Positions 43,498 to 52,705 of a DNA stretch of 64,000 bases are shown here, piece by piece. The number at the start of each line of letters is the position of its first letter. Position 1 is the first letter of the stretch. Under the pieces are notes generated by a model. The model was given only the letters and a program-made list of their open reading frames with translations. It was not told where the DNA came from and did no database searches. The position numbers and the translations under genes are program-made. This DNA is from Sediminicola sp035798135. Lineage in GTDB: Bacteria; Bacteroidota; Bacteroidia; Flavobacteriales; Flavobacteriaceae. The stretch is taken from positions 178,649 through 242,648 of the forward strand of contig JAPFBR010000006.1 in the NCBI GenBank assembly GCA_035798135.1, read 5' to 3'.

Positions 43498-45029
43498 TAT
43501 TCCCATTCTATGGTTGCAGGTGGTTTTGAGCTAATATCATAGACGACCCTATTTACCCCCCTTACTTTATTAATAATATCATTGGATGTTTTCTGCAAAA
43601 ATTCATAGGGTAGGTTAACCCAATCTGCAGTCATTCCATCCGTACTTTCTACAGCCCTTAAAGCTACACATTTTTCATAAGTCCTTTCATCACCCATCAC
43701 CCCCACACTATTTACGGGCAAAAGCATAGCTCCAGCCTGCCAAACCTTATCATAAAGTCCCCATTCTTTTAATCCATTGATAAATATAGCATCAACTTCT
43801 TGTAAAATAGCCACTTTTTCCGGTGTGATATCCCCTAGGATACGAATGGCCAAACCTGGGCCAGGAAAGGGATGCCTTCCCAACAGAGCCTTATCGATAC
43901 CCAAACTGGCACCGACCCTGCGAACCTCATCCTTGAACAACATACGCAATGGCTCCACTACATTTAATTTCATAAAATCGGGCAAGCCCCCTACATTGTG
44001 ATGACTCTTAATGGTGGCCGATGGTCCTCCGGTAGCCGAAACAGATTCTATCACGTCAGGATAAATGGTTCCCTGGGCCAGCCATTTGGCATCTTCCACC
44101 AAGTGTGATTCACCATCAAACACTTCTATAAAAGCATTTCCGATGGCTTTCCGTTTTTTCTCGGGATCGCTCTCTCCAGCCAATGCATCCAAAAAGCGTG
44201 CCGAAGCATCAACTCCTTTAACATTAAGCCCCATATCCTTATACTGGTGCAATACATCTTCGAACTCATTTTTTCTCAAGAGTCCGTTATTTACAAAGAT
44301 GCAGTGCAAATGTTTTCCAATGGCCTTGTGAAGTAAGATGGCAGCTACTGTAGAGTCTACCCCTCCAGAAAGCCCCAATATGACCTTGTCCTGGCCTATT
44401 TTACTTTTTAATTCCGCTACTGTCGTCTCTACAAACGCATCAGGTGTCCAAGTTTGTGCAATCCCAGCAATATGTACCAAAAAATTCTCCAACAATTGCT
44501 TGCCATCTGTTGTATGGTATACCTCGGGATGGAACTGTATGGCGTATGTTTCCTCTCCGTCGAATTTATAGGCCGCATTTTCCACATCGTGGGTACTGGC
44601 CAATCTCGTGGTATTCTCCGGCATTTCCTTGATGGTATCTGCATGGCTCATCCAAACTTGGCTCCCAATCGAAATCTTGTCAAAAAACGGTTCATTTTCC
44701 TTTACATAGGACAAATTTGCTCTTCCGTATTCCCTAGTATTGGATCCTTCTACACTTCCTCCATTAAAATGCGCCAAGTACTGTGCCCCATAACAAACGC
44801 CCAAAAGTGGTTTTTTACCTCTGATTTGAGAAAGGTCCGGATGAGGAGCATCTTCTCCCCTAACAGAAAAAGGGGATCCCGAAAGAATTACCGCGTTATA
44901 TTCTGAAAGGTCTTCAGGTAAATGGTTGTAAGGTTTAATTTCGCAGAAAATGTTAAGTTCCCTAACCCTTCTTGCGATGAGCTGTGTATACTGAGAACCA
45001 AAATCTAAAATGAGGACGTTATTTTGCAT
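43497..45029 (-). CDS. guaA: GMP synthase (glutamine-hydrolysing)
   Basis: XMP to GMP. 510 residues from ATG (MQNNVLILDFGSQ); a TTG two codons upstream is not needed. The glutaminase domain has Cys79 (GVCYGAQYLAH) and the FHPEVYHT His/Glu. The PP-loop ATPase domain has GLSGGVDSTVAA, and the dimerisation domain ends in PPATIEWE. With guaC in the same window, both directions of GMP interconversion are covered, though in separate operons. The stop overlaps the start of the LysM gene. Confidence 0.98.
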   Translation of the reverse strand: MQNNVLILDFGSQYTQLIARRVRELNIFCEIKPYNHLPEDLSEYNAVILSGSPFSVRGEDAPHPDLSQIRGKKPLLGVCYGAQYLAHFNGGSVEGSNTREYGRANLSYVKENEPFFDKISIGSQVWMSHADTIKEMPENTTRLASTHDVENAAYKFDGEETYAIQFHPEVYHTTDGKQLLENFLVHIAGIAQTWTPDAFVETTVAELKSKIGQDKVILGLSGGVDSTVAAILLHKAIGKHLHCIFVNNGLLRKNEFEDVLHQYKDMGLNVKGVDASARFLDALAGESDPEKKRKAIGNAFIEVFDGESHLVEDAKWLAQGTIYPDVIESVSATGGPSATIKSHHNVGGLPDFMKLNVVEPLRMLFKDEVRRVGASLGIDKALLGRHPFPGPGLAIRILGDITPEKVAILQEVDAIFINGLKEWGLYDKVWQAGAMLLPVNSVGVMGDERTYEKCVALRAVESTDGMTADWVNLPYEFLQKTSNDIINKVRGVNRVVYDISSKPPATIEWE

Positions 45030-45032
45030 GGG

Positions 45033-45040
45033 CAAAAATA
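45033..45040 (-). promoter_or_regulatory. Candidate leaderless promoter of guaA
   Basis: TATTTTTG on the minus strand (exact TAnnTTTG) ends 3 bases before the guaA ATG, so transcription would start at or next to the start codon. Confidence 0.5.
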
Positions 45041-45104
45041 CTATTAAATTGAAAAATTGAAAGTTTAGATGGCAATAATTTTTAAGGTATTTTGTTATTC
45101 CGAT

Positions 45105-46475
45105 TTATTTCATGGAATCTAAAATAGCCCTGATGTCAGATTCAGTCGTATCCGGGTTTATAAAACAAAATCTGGCCACGGTTTCATAAACCCCTTGATT
45201 CTTCCATTTGGTTGGGGTAACTAGGGCAAATCCGTCCCTGTGATTCTTATAGGTCCAATTTCTATAATCATCAGGCGACCATCCTTTTCTTCTGAACAGT
45301 ACGCAAGATAGGCTGGGATCCCTTACCAATTCTACCTCTGGGTTTTCCTGAATAATAGTCCCCGCCAAATTTGCGAGCTCTATCCCTTGTTGTACGGCCC
45401 ACTCATACTTATCTGTCCCGTGCATGGCCAAAGAAAACCACAAGGGCAACCCTCTGACCCTTCTGGTCAATTGGATCTGATAATCGGAAGGATTGAAGCC
45501 GTGTGCCCCTTCATCCTTAAAAATATCCAAATATGATCCTTCCTGGGAATGGGCCTCTTTTGCCAATTCTGGATTTCTATAAAGTATAGCACCACAGTCA
45601 TAAGGTGAAAACAACCATTTGTGGGGATCAATGGTAATACTGTTGGCACGCTCTATGCCCTTAAAAAGTGGTCTTGCCGATTTAGAGGCCAAGGCGCCAC
45701 CACCATAGGCGGCATCTACATGAAACCACAAACCTTCCTTCTCACAAATAGAAGCTATCCCATCCAAATCATCTATAATCCCTGCATTGGTGGTGCCACC
45801 CGTGGCCACAACAGCAAACAGCCTTTTTCTCTGATGTGGCGTAAGTTCTTTTAAGGCGTTGGCTAGCATAGTAGCCGACATGCTATCCTCGGTTTCCACC
45901 AAGACAACATCTGCATCTATCACCTTTGCCATGGACTTAATGGATGAATGTGCCCCACTAGAAGTTATTATAAGCGCCTTTTTATTAATGTTTTCCGTAT
46001 CCTTTCTCCAATTTTCGCGAGCCGTGACTATAGCCGACAAATTTGCCGCTGTACCCCCACTTGTAAATACACCAAAGGCAGGTTCCGGAAGACCGGTAAG
46101 GGAAACCAACCACTTCATGGCCTCGTTTTCACAGAAAATCCCTCCTGCACCCTCCATCCAATAAGCGCCATGGATACTGGAAGCCGAAGTAACCAAGTCA
46201 AACATAATTGCAGCTCTTGTCGGGGATGCGGGTACGAATGCCAAATGTCGGGGATGATCAATGGGAACCGTAGCTTTTATAAGCACATCCTTAAATAGAC
46301 CAAAAGCCTTTTCTCCACCTATTCCCGCTGAAGTAATGGTCTCCCCTACCAAACTTCTCAATTCCTCTTCCTTTTTGGGTTGCCCCAGTTCAGGAGCTGT
46401 CTTTGTTATTCTACTGATGACATATTTCATGACATCCAAGGTCATTTCCACCAGTTGTATATCTATATTGTGCAT
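45105..46475 (-). CDS. PLP-dependent group II amino-acid decarboxylase
   Basis: 456 residues from MHNIDIQLVEM; a longer in-frame start would read through the promoter element and adds 35 atypical residues. The fold type I decarboxylase signature is complete: HPRHLAFVPASPT, FTSGGTAANLSAI, HVDAAYGGGALAS and the PLP lysine in ITIDPHKWLFSPYDCGA. Relatives decarboxylate aromatic amino acids, glutamate, aspartate or 2,4-diaminobutyrate; I cannot choose among these. A PNPOx-like flavoprotein gene is divergent from it. Confidence 0.88.
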   Translation of the reverse strand: MHNIDIQLVEMTLDVMKYVISRITKTAPELGQPKKEEELRSLVGETITSAGIGGEKAFGLFKDVLIKATVPIDHPRHLAFVPASPTRAAIMFDLVTSASSIHGAYWMEGAGGIFCENEAMKWLVSLTGLPEPAFGVFTSGGTAANLSAIVTARENWRKDTENINKKALIITSSGAHSSIKSMAKVIDADVVLVETEDSMSATMLANALKELTPHQRKRLFAVVATGGTTNAGIIDDLDGIASICEKEGLWFHVDAAYGGGALASKSARPLFKGIERANSITIDPHKWLFSPYDCGAILYRNPELAKEAHSQEGSYLDIFKDEGAHGFNPSDYQIQLTRRVRGLPLWFSLAMHGTDKYEWAVQQGIELANLAGTIIQENPEVELVRDPSLSCVLFRRKGWSPDDYRNWTYKNHRDGFALVTPTKWKNQGVYETVARFCFINPDTTESDIRAILDSMK

Positions 46476-46493
46476 TTGGTTTTGATCTTTTGG

Positions 46494-46501
46494 CAAAGGT
46501 A
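46494..46501 (-). promoter_or_regulatory. Promoter -7 element of the decarboxylase gene
   Basis: TACCTTTG on the minus strand, exact to TAnnTTTG, with TTCG 20 bases further upstream as a possible -33 element. It supports the shorter start codon. Confidence 0.5.
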
Positions 46502-46560
46502 GTATTTTGAACCACTTTTTACGAAGTGGACACCGTTGAATTACTTTTAATTCAAAACAT

Positions 46561-46616
46561 AAAAAAAGCCCGGAAACCACCCCGAGCTTTTAAATCGATC
46601 CCGATTTCTATCGGGA
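46561..46616 (-). terminator. Orphan terminator plus second hairpin
   Basis: On the minus strand AAAAGCTCGG and CCGGGCTTTT form a stem with one mismatch, followed by a 7-base T-tract. Directly before it lies a second perfect hairpin (TCCCGAT, loop AGAA, ATCGGGA). No annotated gene on the minus strand ends here, and the decarboxylase promoter lies downstream. It may end a small RNA starting in the 46620-46740 interval. Confidence 0.55.
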
Positions 46617-46743
46617 AAACTAACCTAACTACAATTATTTGAAACCTATCCTTATTGCACTGTCTATACACTAAACAACTTATAAACAAAATACCCTACC
46701 TGTTCTTTTATTATTTACCTTTATTCTAGGAAATCCAAGGTAT

Positions 46744-47289
46744 ATGAAAGCAACTTTTTTTAAGGAATTGCACGAGGAACTGCGAAAAGGAGCTACCGAA
46801 AACGGGCATCCCTTCCGATACTGTACCCTAGCTACGGTAGGATTGGACAATATGGCTAGGCTACGGACTATTGTCCTTCGAAAGGCCACGCATGAATTGA
46901 TGCTTACTTTTTATACCGATAAACGCTCAAAAAAGATCATCCATATAAAAGAAAACAAAAAGGTCAGCCTATTGTTCTATCATCCAAAAAAACTATTGCA
47001 AATACGTATTGAAGGTATAGCAATCGTGAACAATGACATTAAAAGTAAAAAATTGCTATGGGATGCTGTTCCGGAAGACTCCAAAAAAGATTACACCACT
47101 TCCGAAGCCCCCGGAAAAGAGATCAGAGATCCAGATATTATTGAATATTTGTCAGATGAAAACCATTTTTGTGTGGTAGAGGTATATCCATTTAAAATAG
47201 AGTATTTAAAACTAAATCGCCCCAATCATATCAGAGTTCGCTATTCCAAACAAGAATCTGATTGGGATGGGGAATTTTTGGTGCCTTAG
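46744..47289 (+). CDS. PNPOx-like flavin-binding protein
   Basis: 181 residues with the split-barrel FMN-binding fold. HPFRYCTLATVGLDNMARLRTIVLRK and TFYTDKRSKKIIHIKENKKVSLLFYHP correspond to the FMN-binding part of the Alr4036 branch of the PNP oxidase family. The C-terminal PNPOx dimerisation region is not obvious, so oxidation of pyridoxine phosphate is not established. Divergent from a PLP enzyme, which is suggestive only. Confidence 0.82.
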   Translation: MKATFFKELHEELRKGATENGHPFRYCTLATVGLDNMARLRTIVLRKATHELMLTFYTDKRSKKIIHIKENKKVSLLFYHPKKLLQIRIEGIAIVNNDIKSKKLLWDAVPEDSKKDYTTSEAPGKEIRDPDIIEYLSDENHFCVVEVYPFKIEYLKLNRPNHIRVRYSKQESDWDGEFLVP

Positions 47290-47316
47290 TATTTAATTCT
47301 AACCTGTTTATACCAT

Positions 47317-48924
47317 TTATTTATCCATGGTCAAGATGGTGAATCCACCCGATAGAGGCTTTAAGGCCTTCATTAGAACAGGAATTAAGTCCTTCCCATA
47401 TTCCAAATAAAGTTCCGAAAAATTTAAATTGCGTTCTTGAAGGGATTTATTTGGGAACAGTTCATTCTGTATTTCCGTGATGCGCACTACATGATCCTTC
47501 AACTTGCGTTTTTGGGCTTTCAATAGCCTCTTTTCCAAATTGCCCAGTCCTTTAAGCTGTTTAACTTCCTGAGCTTTCACAGCGCCTAAAAACGATTTGT
47601 CCGTCTGTTCCGCCAAGCTGTAAAGTCCTTGAAACTGCTCTTGCAATACTTGTTTTTGAGGAGAAAAATCTATATCAATATTGGAAATTGTCCTTATCTT
47701 CTTATTGATAAAACTATTTTGCTTTAAAAACAGATCGGCAATATCCAATTGGAGCTTGTTTAATTTATCGCCTTGTTTTTGTGTAATTACCAAGGCCGAA
47801 TTCCTCAAAAGCAAGATTGGAAAAGTAATGCCCATTTCTTCAAAGGACGATTTCAACTCCAACCAATAAGCCAACTCTCCCCCACCACCTATATAGCATA
47901 GATTGGGCAAAATGACTTCTTGAAACAAGGGTCTTGAAATAACATTGGGAGAAAACCGCTCTGGAAAACCTTCCAGTTCCTCTAAAATCTCCTTTTCGGT
48001 AAATTTTAAATCGGTATCATTAATGTAATACAATCCGTTCTTTTCAATGATCCGCTCCCTTAGCCCTTCCTTTAAATAAAAATAATTGATTTCCCTAGGG
48101 TTTACCTGAATACCGTAATTCTCCGGTAAATTTTCCAACTCTTTGGAAGTTGAGGTAACAGCCTTGTATGCCGAATTTTCCAAAATGTCTTTTTTGGCAA
48201 AAGGCACCAATAATTTTTTGAGCTCCCTGTCATCACCATCCAAAATTACCAGACCATATTCTCCAAATAGTTCATTGGCCAAATACCTTGTAGCGCCGGT
48301 AAGGTTGTTATGTTCCAAATATGCTTTTTTGAACAGCGCCTTTAATTCCTCTGCATTTTGGCCCATTCCAATTTCCAAAGAAAACATGTCATAAATATCA
48401 TCCAGACCATCCGTGTTTAAGTGACCAACGGCACCGGAGGCTGTTTTGTTCCATTGTAATTTTTTACCCTTAAAATTAAAGTAATTGATTTCGTCAAAAT
48501 CATGATCTTCGGTGGCCATCCAATAAACGGGAACAAAATTGTAGTTGGGATGGACTTCCTTTAATTGTTGGGTTAAATTAATGGTTGAAATAATCTTGTA
48601 CAAGAAATACAATGGACCGGTAAAAAGATTCAATTGATGTCCGGTTACCACCGTGAAGGTAGATTTATCCTTCAATAATTCGATATGTAATTCGGTTGAT
48701 CTTGAAATATCAATAGTCGCATATTGCCTTTTCATTGCCTCATGAAGGACCACCCTATTTTCAAGTGGAAAATTGGCCTGCTTCTCCAACAATTGATCCT
48801 TAAAATTATCCAGGTTTGAAAATCTATTGAAAAATGACTTCAGGCTTTCCTTTTCGTCTAAATAATCGCAAATCAAATTGGAGAAATAACCTGTTTTTTT
48901 AAAAGGTATACAGTCGCTTTTCAT
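47317..48924 (-). CDS. bshC: Bacillithiol synthase BshC
   Basis: Adds cysteine to glucosaminyl-malate in the last step of bacillithiol synthesis. 535 residues, the family length. VVTGHQLNLFTGPLYFLYKI and VYWMATEDHDFDEINYF are the conserved nucleotide-binding segments of the Rossmann-like core. A helical coiled-coil stalk (about 380-480, rich in Leu, Lys and Gln) and the final LYLEYGKDLIPVLMKALKP complete the fold. bshA and bshB are not in this window. The presence of BshC implies that this bacterium uses bacillithiol as low-molecular-weight thiol. Confidence 0.95.
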   Translation of the reverse strand: MKSDCIPFKKTGYFSNLICDYLDEKESLKSFFNRFSNLDNFKDQLLEKQANFPLENRVVLHEAMKRQYATIDISRSTELHIELLKDKSTFTVVTGHQLNLFTGPLYFLYKIISTINLTQQLKEVHPNYNFVPVYWMATEDHDFDEINYFNFKGKKLQWNKTASGAVGHLNTDGLDDIYDMFSLEIGMGQNAEELKALFKKAYLEHNNLTGATRYLANELFGEYGLVILDGDDRELKKLLVPFAKKDILENSAYKAVTSTSKELENLPENYGIQVNPREINYFYLKEGLRERIIEKNGLYYINDTDLKFTEKEILEELEGFPERFSPNVISRPLFQEVILPNLCYIGGGGELAYWLELKSSFEEMGITFPILLLRNSALVITQKQGDKLNKLQLDIADLFLKQNSFINKKIRTISNIDIDFSPQKQVLQEQFQGLYSLAEQTDKSFLGAVKAQEVKQLKGLGNLEKRLLKAQKRKLKDHVVRITEIQNELFPNKSLQERNLNFSELYLEYGKDLIPVLMKALKPLSGGFTILTMDK

Positions 48925-49017
48925 AGAGGCAGCTTAAAATCTGGGTAAAGTTAAAATTATTGAAATTTTGAGTTCCTAAAAATACGTTAAGATGTTTACA
49001 AATTGTAGAGTTATTGT

Positions 49018-49025
49018 TAGATTTG
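49018..49025 (+). promoter_or_regulatory. Promoter -7 element of the M14 peptidase gene
   Basis: TAGATTTG, exact to TAnnTTTG, preceded by GTTTA 19 bases upstream as a weak -33 element. It ends 26 bases before the start codon. Confidence 0.45.
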
Positions 49026-49051
49026 GAAAATAACCAACCTCACTTCCCAAT

Positions 49052-51499
49052 ATGAAGCAATTATTACTCTTTGCCTGTTTTTTATTTACTATTTCCGCAA
49101 TCTCCCAAGATATCAAATCCCCATCGGAATTTTTGGGTTACGAATTGGGCACACAATTTACCCGCCACCATGAAGTAGTGGACTATTATGAATATTTGGC
49201 AGAGGTGGCTCCGGATCGTGTACAACTGACCGTTTATGGCAAAACCAATGAGCGCAGACCTTTGTTACTTGCCTTTGTATCCACTGCCAACAATATTAAA
49301 AACTTGGAAACCATTCGGGAAGAGCATTTAAAGAACACAACGGGTACTGGCAATCCCACCAAGGCCATTGTTTGGCTTAGCTACAATGTGCATGGCAATG
49401 AAAGCGTAAGCACCGAAGCTTCTATGCAGACCATTTATGAGCTATTGACCAACAAATCGGATTATTTGGAAAATACGGTAGTGATCATGGATCCGTGTAT
49501 TAACCCAGACGGCCGTGACCGATATGTAAACTGGTATAACGAAAATAAAAACACCCCGAACAATGTAGACCCCAACAGCAAAGAGCACCGTGAAGGTTGG
49601 TTGAGTGGCCGAGCCAATCATTATATGTTCGACCTTAACCGCGATTGGGCGTGGCTAACACAAGTGGAAAGTCAACAACGCTTAAAAATGTACAACCAGT
49701 GGCTTCCACATGTACATGTGGACTTCCACGAGCAAGGGGTGAACAATCCATATTATTTTGCGCCGGCTGCAGAACCATTCCATGAGGTAATCACTGATTT
49801 TCAACGGGATTTTCAGGTTACCATTGGTAAAAACCATGCAAAGTATTTTGATGCCAAAGGTTGGTTCTACTTTACTAAAGAAGTATTTGACCTCTTATAT
49901 CCCAGTTATGGGGACACCTATCCCATGTACAATGGTTCTATAGGCATGACCTATGAACAAGGGGGAAGCGGCCGTGCCGGTCTTGGAGTTATCACCAGCA
50001 TAGGAGATACACTTACCTTGAAGGATAGGATAGCCCACCACTTTACCACAGGAATTTCCACGGTTGAAGTAGCCGCTGGAAACGCCCAAAAATTAAATGA
50101 TGAGTTCAAGAAATTTTACCTACCCAAAAATTACAAATACAAGAGTTATGTCCTAAACGGTGAACCTGACAAAATAAAAGCACTAACATCGCTTTTGGAT
50201 CAACACCAAATAGAATACGGCAACGGCAACGGTTCTACGGCAAAAGGCTTCGATTATGCCTCTGGTAAAACAGGAAGCACCAAGACGTCTTCAAATAGCT
50301 TGGTGGTCTCCACTAACCAGACAAAAGGCACTTTGGTAAAGGTATTGTTTGAACCTAATGCCAAATTAAGTGACTCCCTTACTTACGATATTACCGCTTG
50401 GTCCCTGCCCTATGCCTATGGATTGGACGCCATTGCATCAGAGAATCTTGTTGCTTCGAGCAAATCCAATATAGAAAATAAAGGGGGGATATCCCTTGAT
50501 ATGAAGGCATATGCCTATATAACGGATTGGAACAGTATGGATGATGCCCGTTTTTTAGCCGACCTGTTAAAAGAAGGTATTCGGGTTCGTTATTCGGAAA
50601 AACCATTTTCCTTTGAGGGCAAAAAATTCGACAGGGGTAGTTTAATTATCACCAATGCCGATAACAAGAACAAGAAAGGGTTCCATGGCTTATTGGAAGC
50701 AACCGCCAAAAAGAATGGCAAGACCCTCACCGCAACTGCCACAGGGTTTGTGGATAGCGGGAAAGATTTTGGTTCCTCTTCAGTACAGATGATCTCCGAT
50801 ACAAAAATTGCCGTGCTCTCAGGAGAACCAACAAGCACGTTACAGTTTGGTGAAATTTGGCACTTTTTTGAACAACAGTTAAATTACCCCGTAACCATAT
50901 TAGACAGTGATTACTGGAAGCAAGTAAACCTTTCCAATTACGATGTACTGGTATTGCCCAATGGTTGGTATGGGAGTTCCTTTGATGAAGACCAGTTGCA
51001 ACGTCTAAAAGATTGGGTCAAAAATGGCGGAAAGTTAATCGCTATGGGCGGAGCCATTAATGGTATCGATGGGGAGAAAGGTTTTGGAATAAAAGCTAGG
51101 GAAACTAAAAAAGATACCACCCTGACCCTGGAGTCCTATGATATTTCTGAAAGGGAAGGTATTAAAAATGCCATTACAGGTGCAATTTTCAAAACGAAAG
51201 TGGATACGACACACCCTTTGGCATACGGTTATAAGGATACTTATTTTTCTTTAAAATTAGGGGATGATGCCTATGAATACTTGGACAAGGGCACGGTAGT
51301 ATATCTAGATAAGGATACTACGCCTGTTGCAGGATTCGCAGGAAGCGATGCCCAGAAAAAAATAGGCAAAACATTAATTTTCGGAGTTGAGAACTACGGC
51401 AGAGGACAGGTAGTTTATATGGTAGACAATCCATTATTTAGAGGGTTTTGGGAAAATGGCAAGCTATTTTTTGTGAATGCCCTATTTATGGTGAATTAA
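49052..51499 (+). CDS. Secreted M14 zinc carboxypeptidase family protein
   Basis: 815 residues with a signal peptide (LLLFACFLFTISAISQ). The M14 domain (about 35-340) has the zinc ligands in NVHGNES (HxxE) and HVDFHEQG, the substrate-binding Arg in FDLNRDW and the catalytic Glu in MTYEQGGSGRAG. A long C-terminal part (about 350-815) contains a GATase1-like segment (KIAVLSGEPTSTLQFGEIWHF, YDVLVLPNGWYG, GGKLIAMGGA). This architecture is known from Bacteroidetes outer or surface peptidases of unknown specificity. No T9SS tail is visible. Confidence 0.9.
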   Translation: MKQLLLFACFLFTISAISQDIKSPSEFLGYELGTQFTRHHEVVDYYEYLAEVAPDRVQLTVYGKTNERRPLLLAFVSTANNIKNLETIREEHLKNTTGTGNPTKAIVWLSYNVHGNESVSTEASMQTIYELLTNKSDYLENTVVIMDPCINPDGRDRYVNWYNENKNTPNNVDPNSKEHREGWLSGRANHYMFDLNRDWAWLTQVESQQRLKMYNQWLPHVHVDFHEQGVNNPYYFAPAAEPFHEVITDFQRDFQVTIGKNHAKYFDAKGWFYFTKEVFDLLYPSYGDTYPMYNGSIGMTYEQGGSGRAGLGVITSIGDTLTLKDRIAHHFTTGISTVEVAAGNAQKLNDEFKKFYLPKNYKYKSYVLNGEPDKIKALTSLLDQHQIEYGNGNGSTAKGFDYASGKTGSTKTSSNSLVVSTNQTKGTLVKVLFEPNAKLSDSLTYDITAWSLPYAYGLDAIASENLVASSKSNIENKGGISLDMKAYAYITDWNSMDDARFLADLLKEGIRVRYSEKPFSFEGKKFDRGSLIITNADNKNKKGFHGLLEATAKKNGKTLTATATGFVDSGKDFGSSSVQMISDTKIAVLSGEPTSTLQFGEIWHFFEQQLNYPVTILDSDYWKQVNLSNYDVLVLPNGWYGSSFDEDQLQRLKDWVKNGGKLIAMGGAINGIDGEKGFGIKARETKKDTTLTLESYDISEREGIKNAITGAIFKTKVDTTHPLAYGYKDTYFSLKLGDDAYEYLDKGTVVYLDKDTTPVAGFAGSDAQKKIGKTLIFGVENYGRGQVVYMVDNPLFRGFWENGKLFFVNALFMVN

Positions 51500-51546
51500 A
51501 CCCTCAAAATAAAAAATAAATCGATTTTATAGGTAAAAAGCAACGT

Positions 51547-52623
51547 ATGCAGAAGATTGGTGAAGACTATAATTTGGGGATGTTTTTTGAAATATCTGAA
51601 GATTTTCTTTGTATTGCTGGGTACGATGGTTATTTCAAAAGAGCAAATCCTGCCTTTTTAAAGCTAATGGGCTATTCAGAAGAGGAAATATTTTCTAGGC
51701 CCATAGATGAGTTTGTCTTTTCTGAAGACCAGGGCAAGACCAACTTGCAAAGAGAAAATCTTATAAATAATACCTCTCTTTTAAATTTTGAAAACAGATA
51801 CCTTACAAAAAAAGGAGATGTAATTTGGTTGTCCTGGACTTCTATTCCTTTGTCCAAAGAAAAATTAGTTTATGCCATAGCCAAAGACATAACCATTAAA
51901 AAACAAATTGAAGAAGAGCGCTATCAACTTTTAACCAAGCTATCGAATTCAAATAATGATTTAAAACAACTATCCTATAGAACATCACATGATCTAAGGT
52001 CTCGGGTAAATAATATAATGGCGCTAACTGACCTGATTGACACCTCCAAAATTCAAGACCAGGATACATTAGAGGTTATAGAACTTTTAAAATTCTCAGC
52101 AGAAGGTATAAAAGATAATTTGAACGAGTTTGTGGATAACCTGACCGTAAAAGATAATAACCATTTCATTTCATTGGAAGATTTGGATATCATCGAATCC
52201 TTGCAATCCGTAAAAAAATTAATTAGTTCTTTAATAAGTAATTCTAAAACCACATTTAGCACCGATTTTTCAGCTGTAAAAACCATAAAATTCAACAAGG
52301 TTTATCTGGAAAGTATATTCTTGAACCTGATTACAAATTCGATAAAATACACAAAACCCAATCATGCACCAGAAATATCGATATGTTCCAAGAAAAATGA
52401 TGATGATATCCAAATAATATTTACGGATAAAGGGCTAGGTTTTGATATGGAAAAGGACAAGAATAAAATCTTTGGGCTTAATCAAAAATTCCATCACCAT
52501 ATAGACAGCAAAGGAGTTGGCCTCTATCTAATTTATAATTACATTTCTAGTTTAGGAGGACAAATTGAAGTGGAAAGCAGGTTAAATGAAGGAGCCACAT
52601 TTATTATAACGATTCCCAATTAA
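51547..52623 (+). CDS. PAS-domain sensor histidine kinase
   Basis: A 358-residue soluble kinase without transmembrane segments. The PAS domain (about 10-125, DGYFKRANPAFLKLMGYSEEE) is followed by a short coiled coil and the H-box LSYRTSHDLRSRVNNIMAL with the phospho-accepting His. The ATPase domain has the N box NLITNSIKYTKP, G1 DKGLGFD, a short F region and G2 KGVGLYLIYN. The partner response regulator is not adjacent. The signal is presumably cytoplasmic. The start may lie further upstream, but no better Met is seen. Confidence 0.92.
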   Translation: MQKIGEDYNLGMFFEISEDFLCIAGYDGYFKRANPAFLKLMGYSEEEIFSRPIDEFVFSEDQGKTNLQRENLINNTSLLNFENRYLTKKGDVIWLSWTSIPLSKEKLVYAIAKDITIKKQIEEERYQLLTKLSNSNNDLKQLSYRTSHDLRSRVNNIMALTDLIDTSKIQDQDTLEVIELLKFSAEGIKDNLNEFVDNLTVKDNNHFISLEDLDIIESLQSVKKLISSLISNSKTTFSTDFSAVKTIKFNKVYLESIFLNLITNSIKYTKPNHAPEISICSKKNDDDIQIIFTDKGLGFDMEKDKNKIFGLNQKFHHHIDSKGVGLYLIYNYISSLGGQIEVESRLNEGATFIITIPN

Positions 52624-52705
52624 ACACTAGGAACCCAAATACAACTTCAAAGAATAGCACAAGCATATAGTTTTATCAATTTTATCCAAGAAGACCTTAA
52701 AGTAA

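Noticed and set aside
46476..46580. Longer N-terminus for the decarboxylase
   Set aside because: It would include the TACCTTTG element and the orphan terminator and adds residues not typical of the family.
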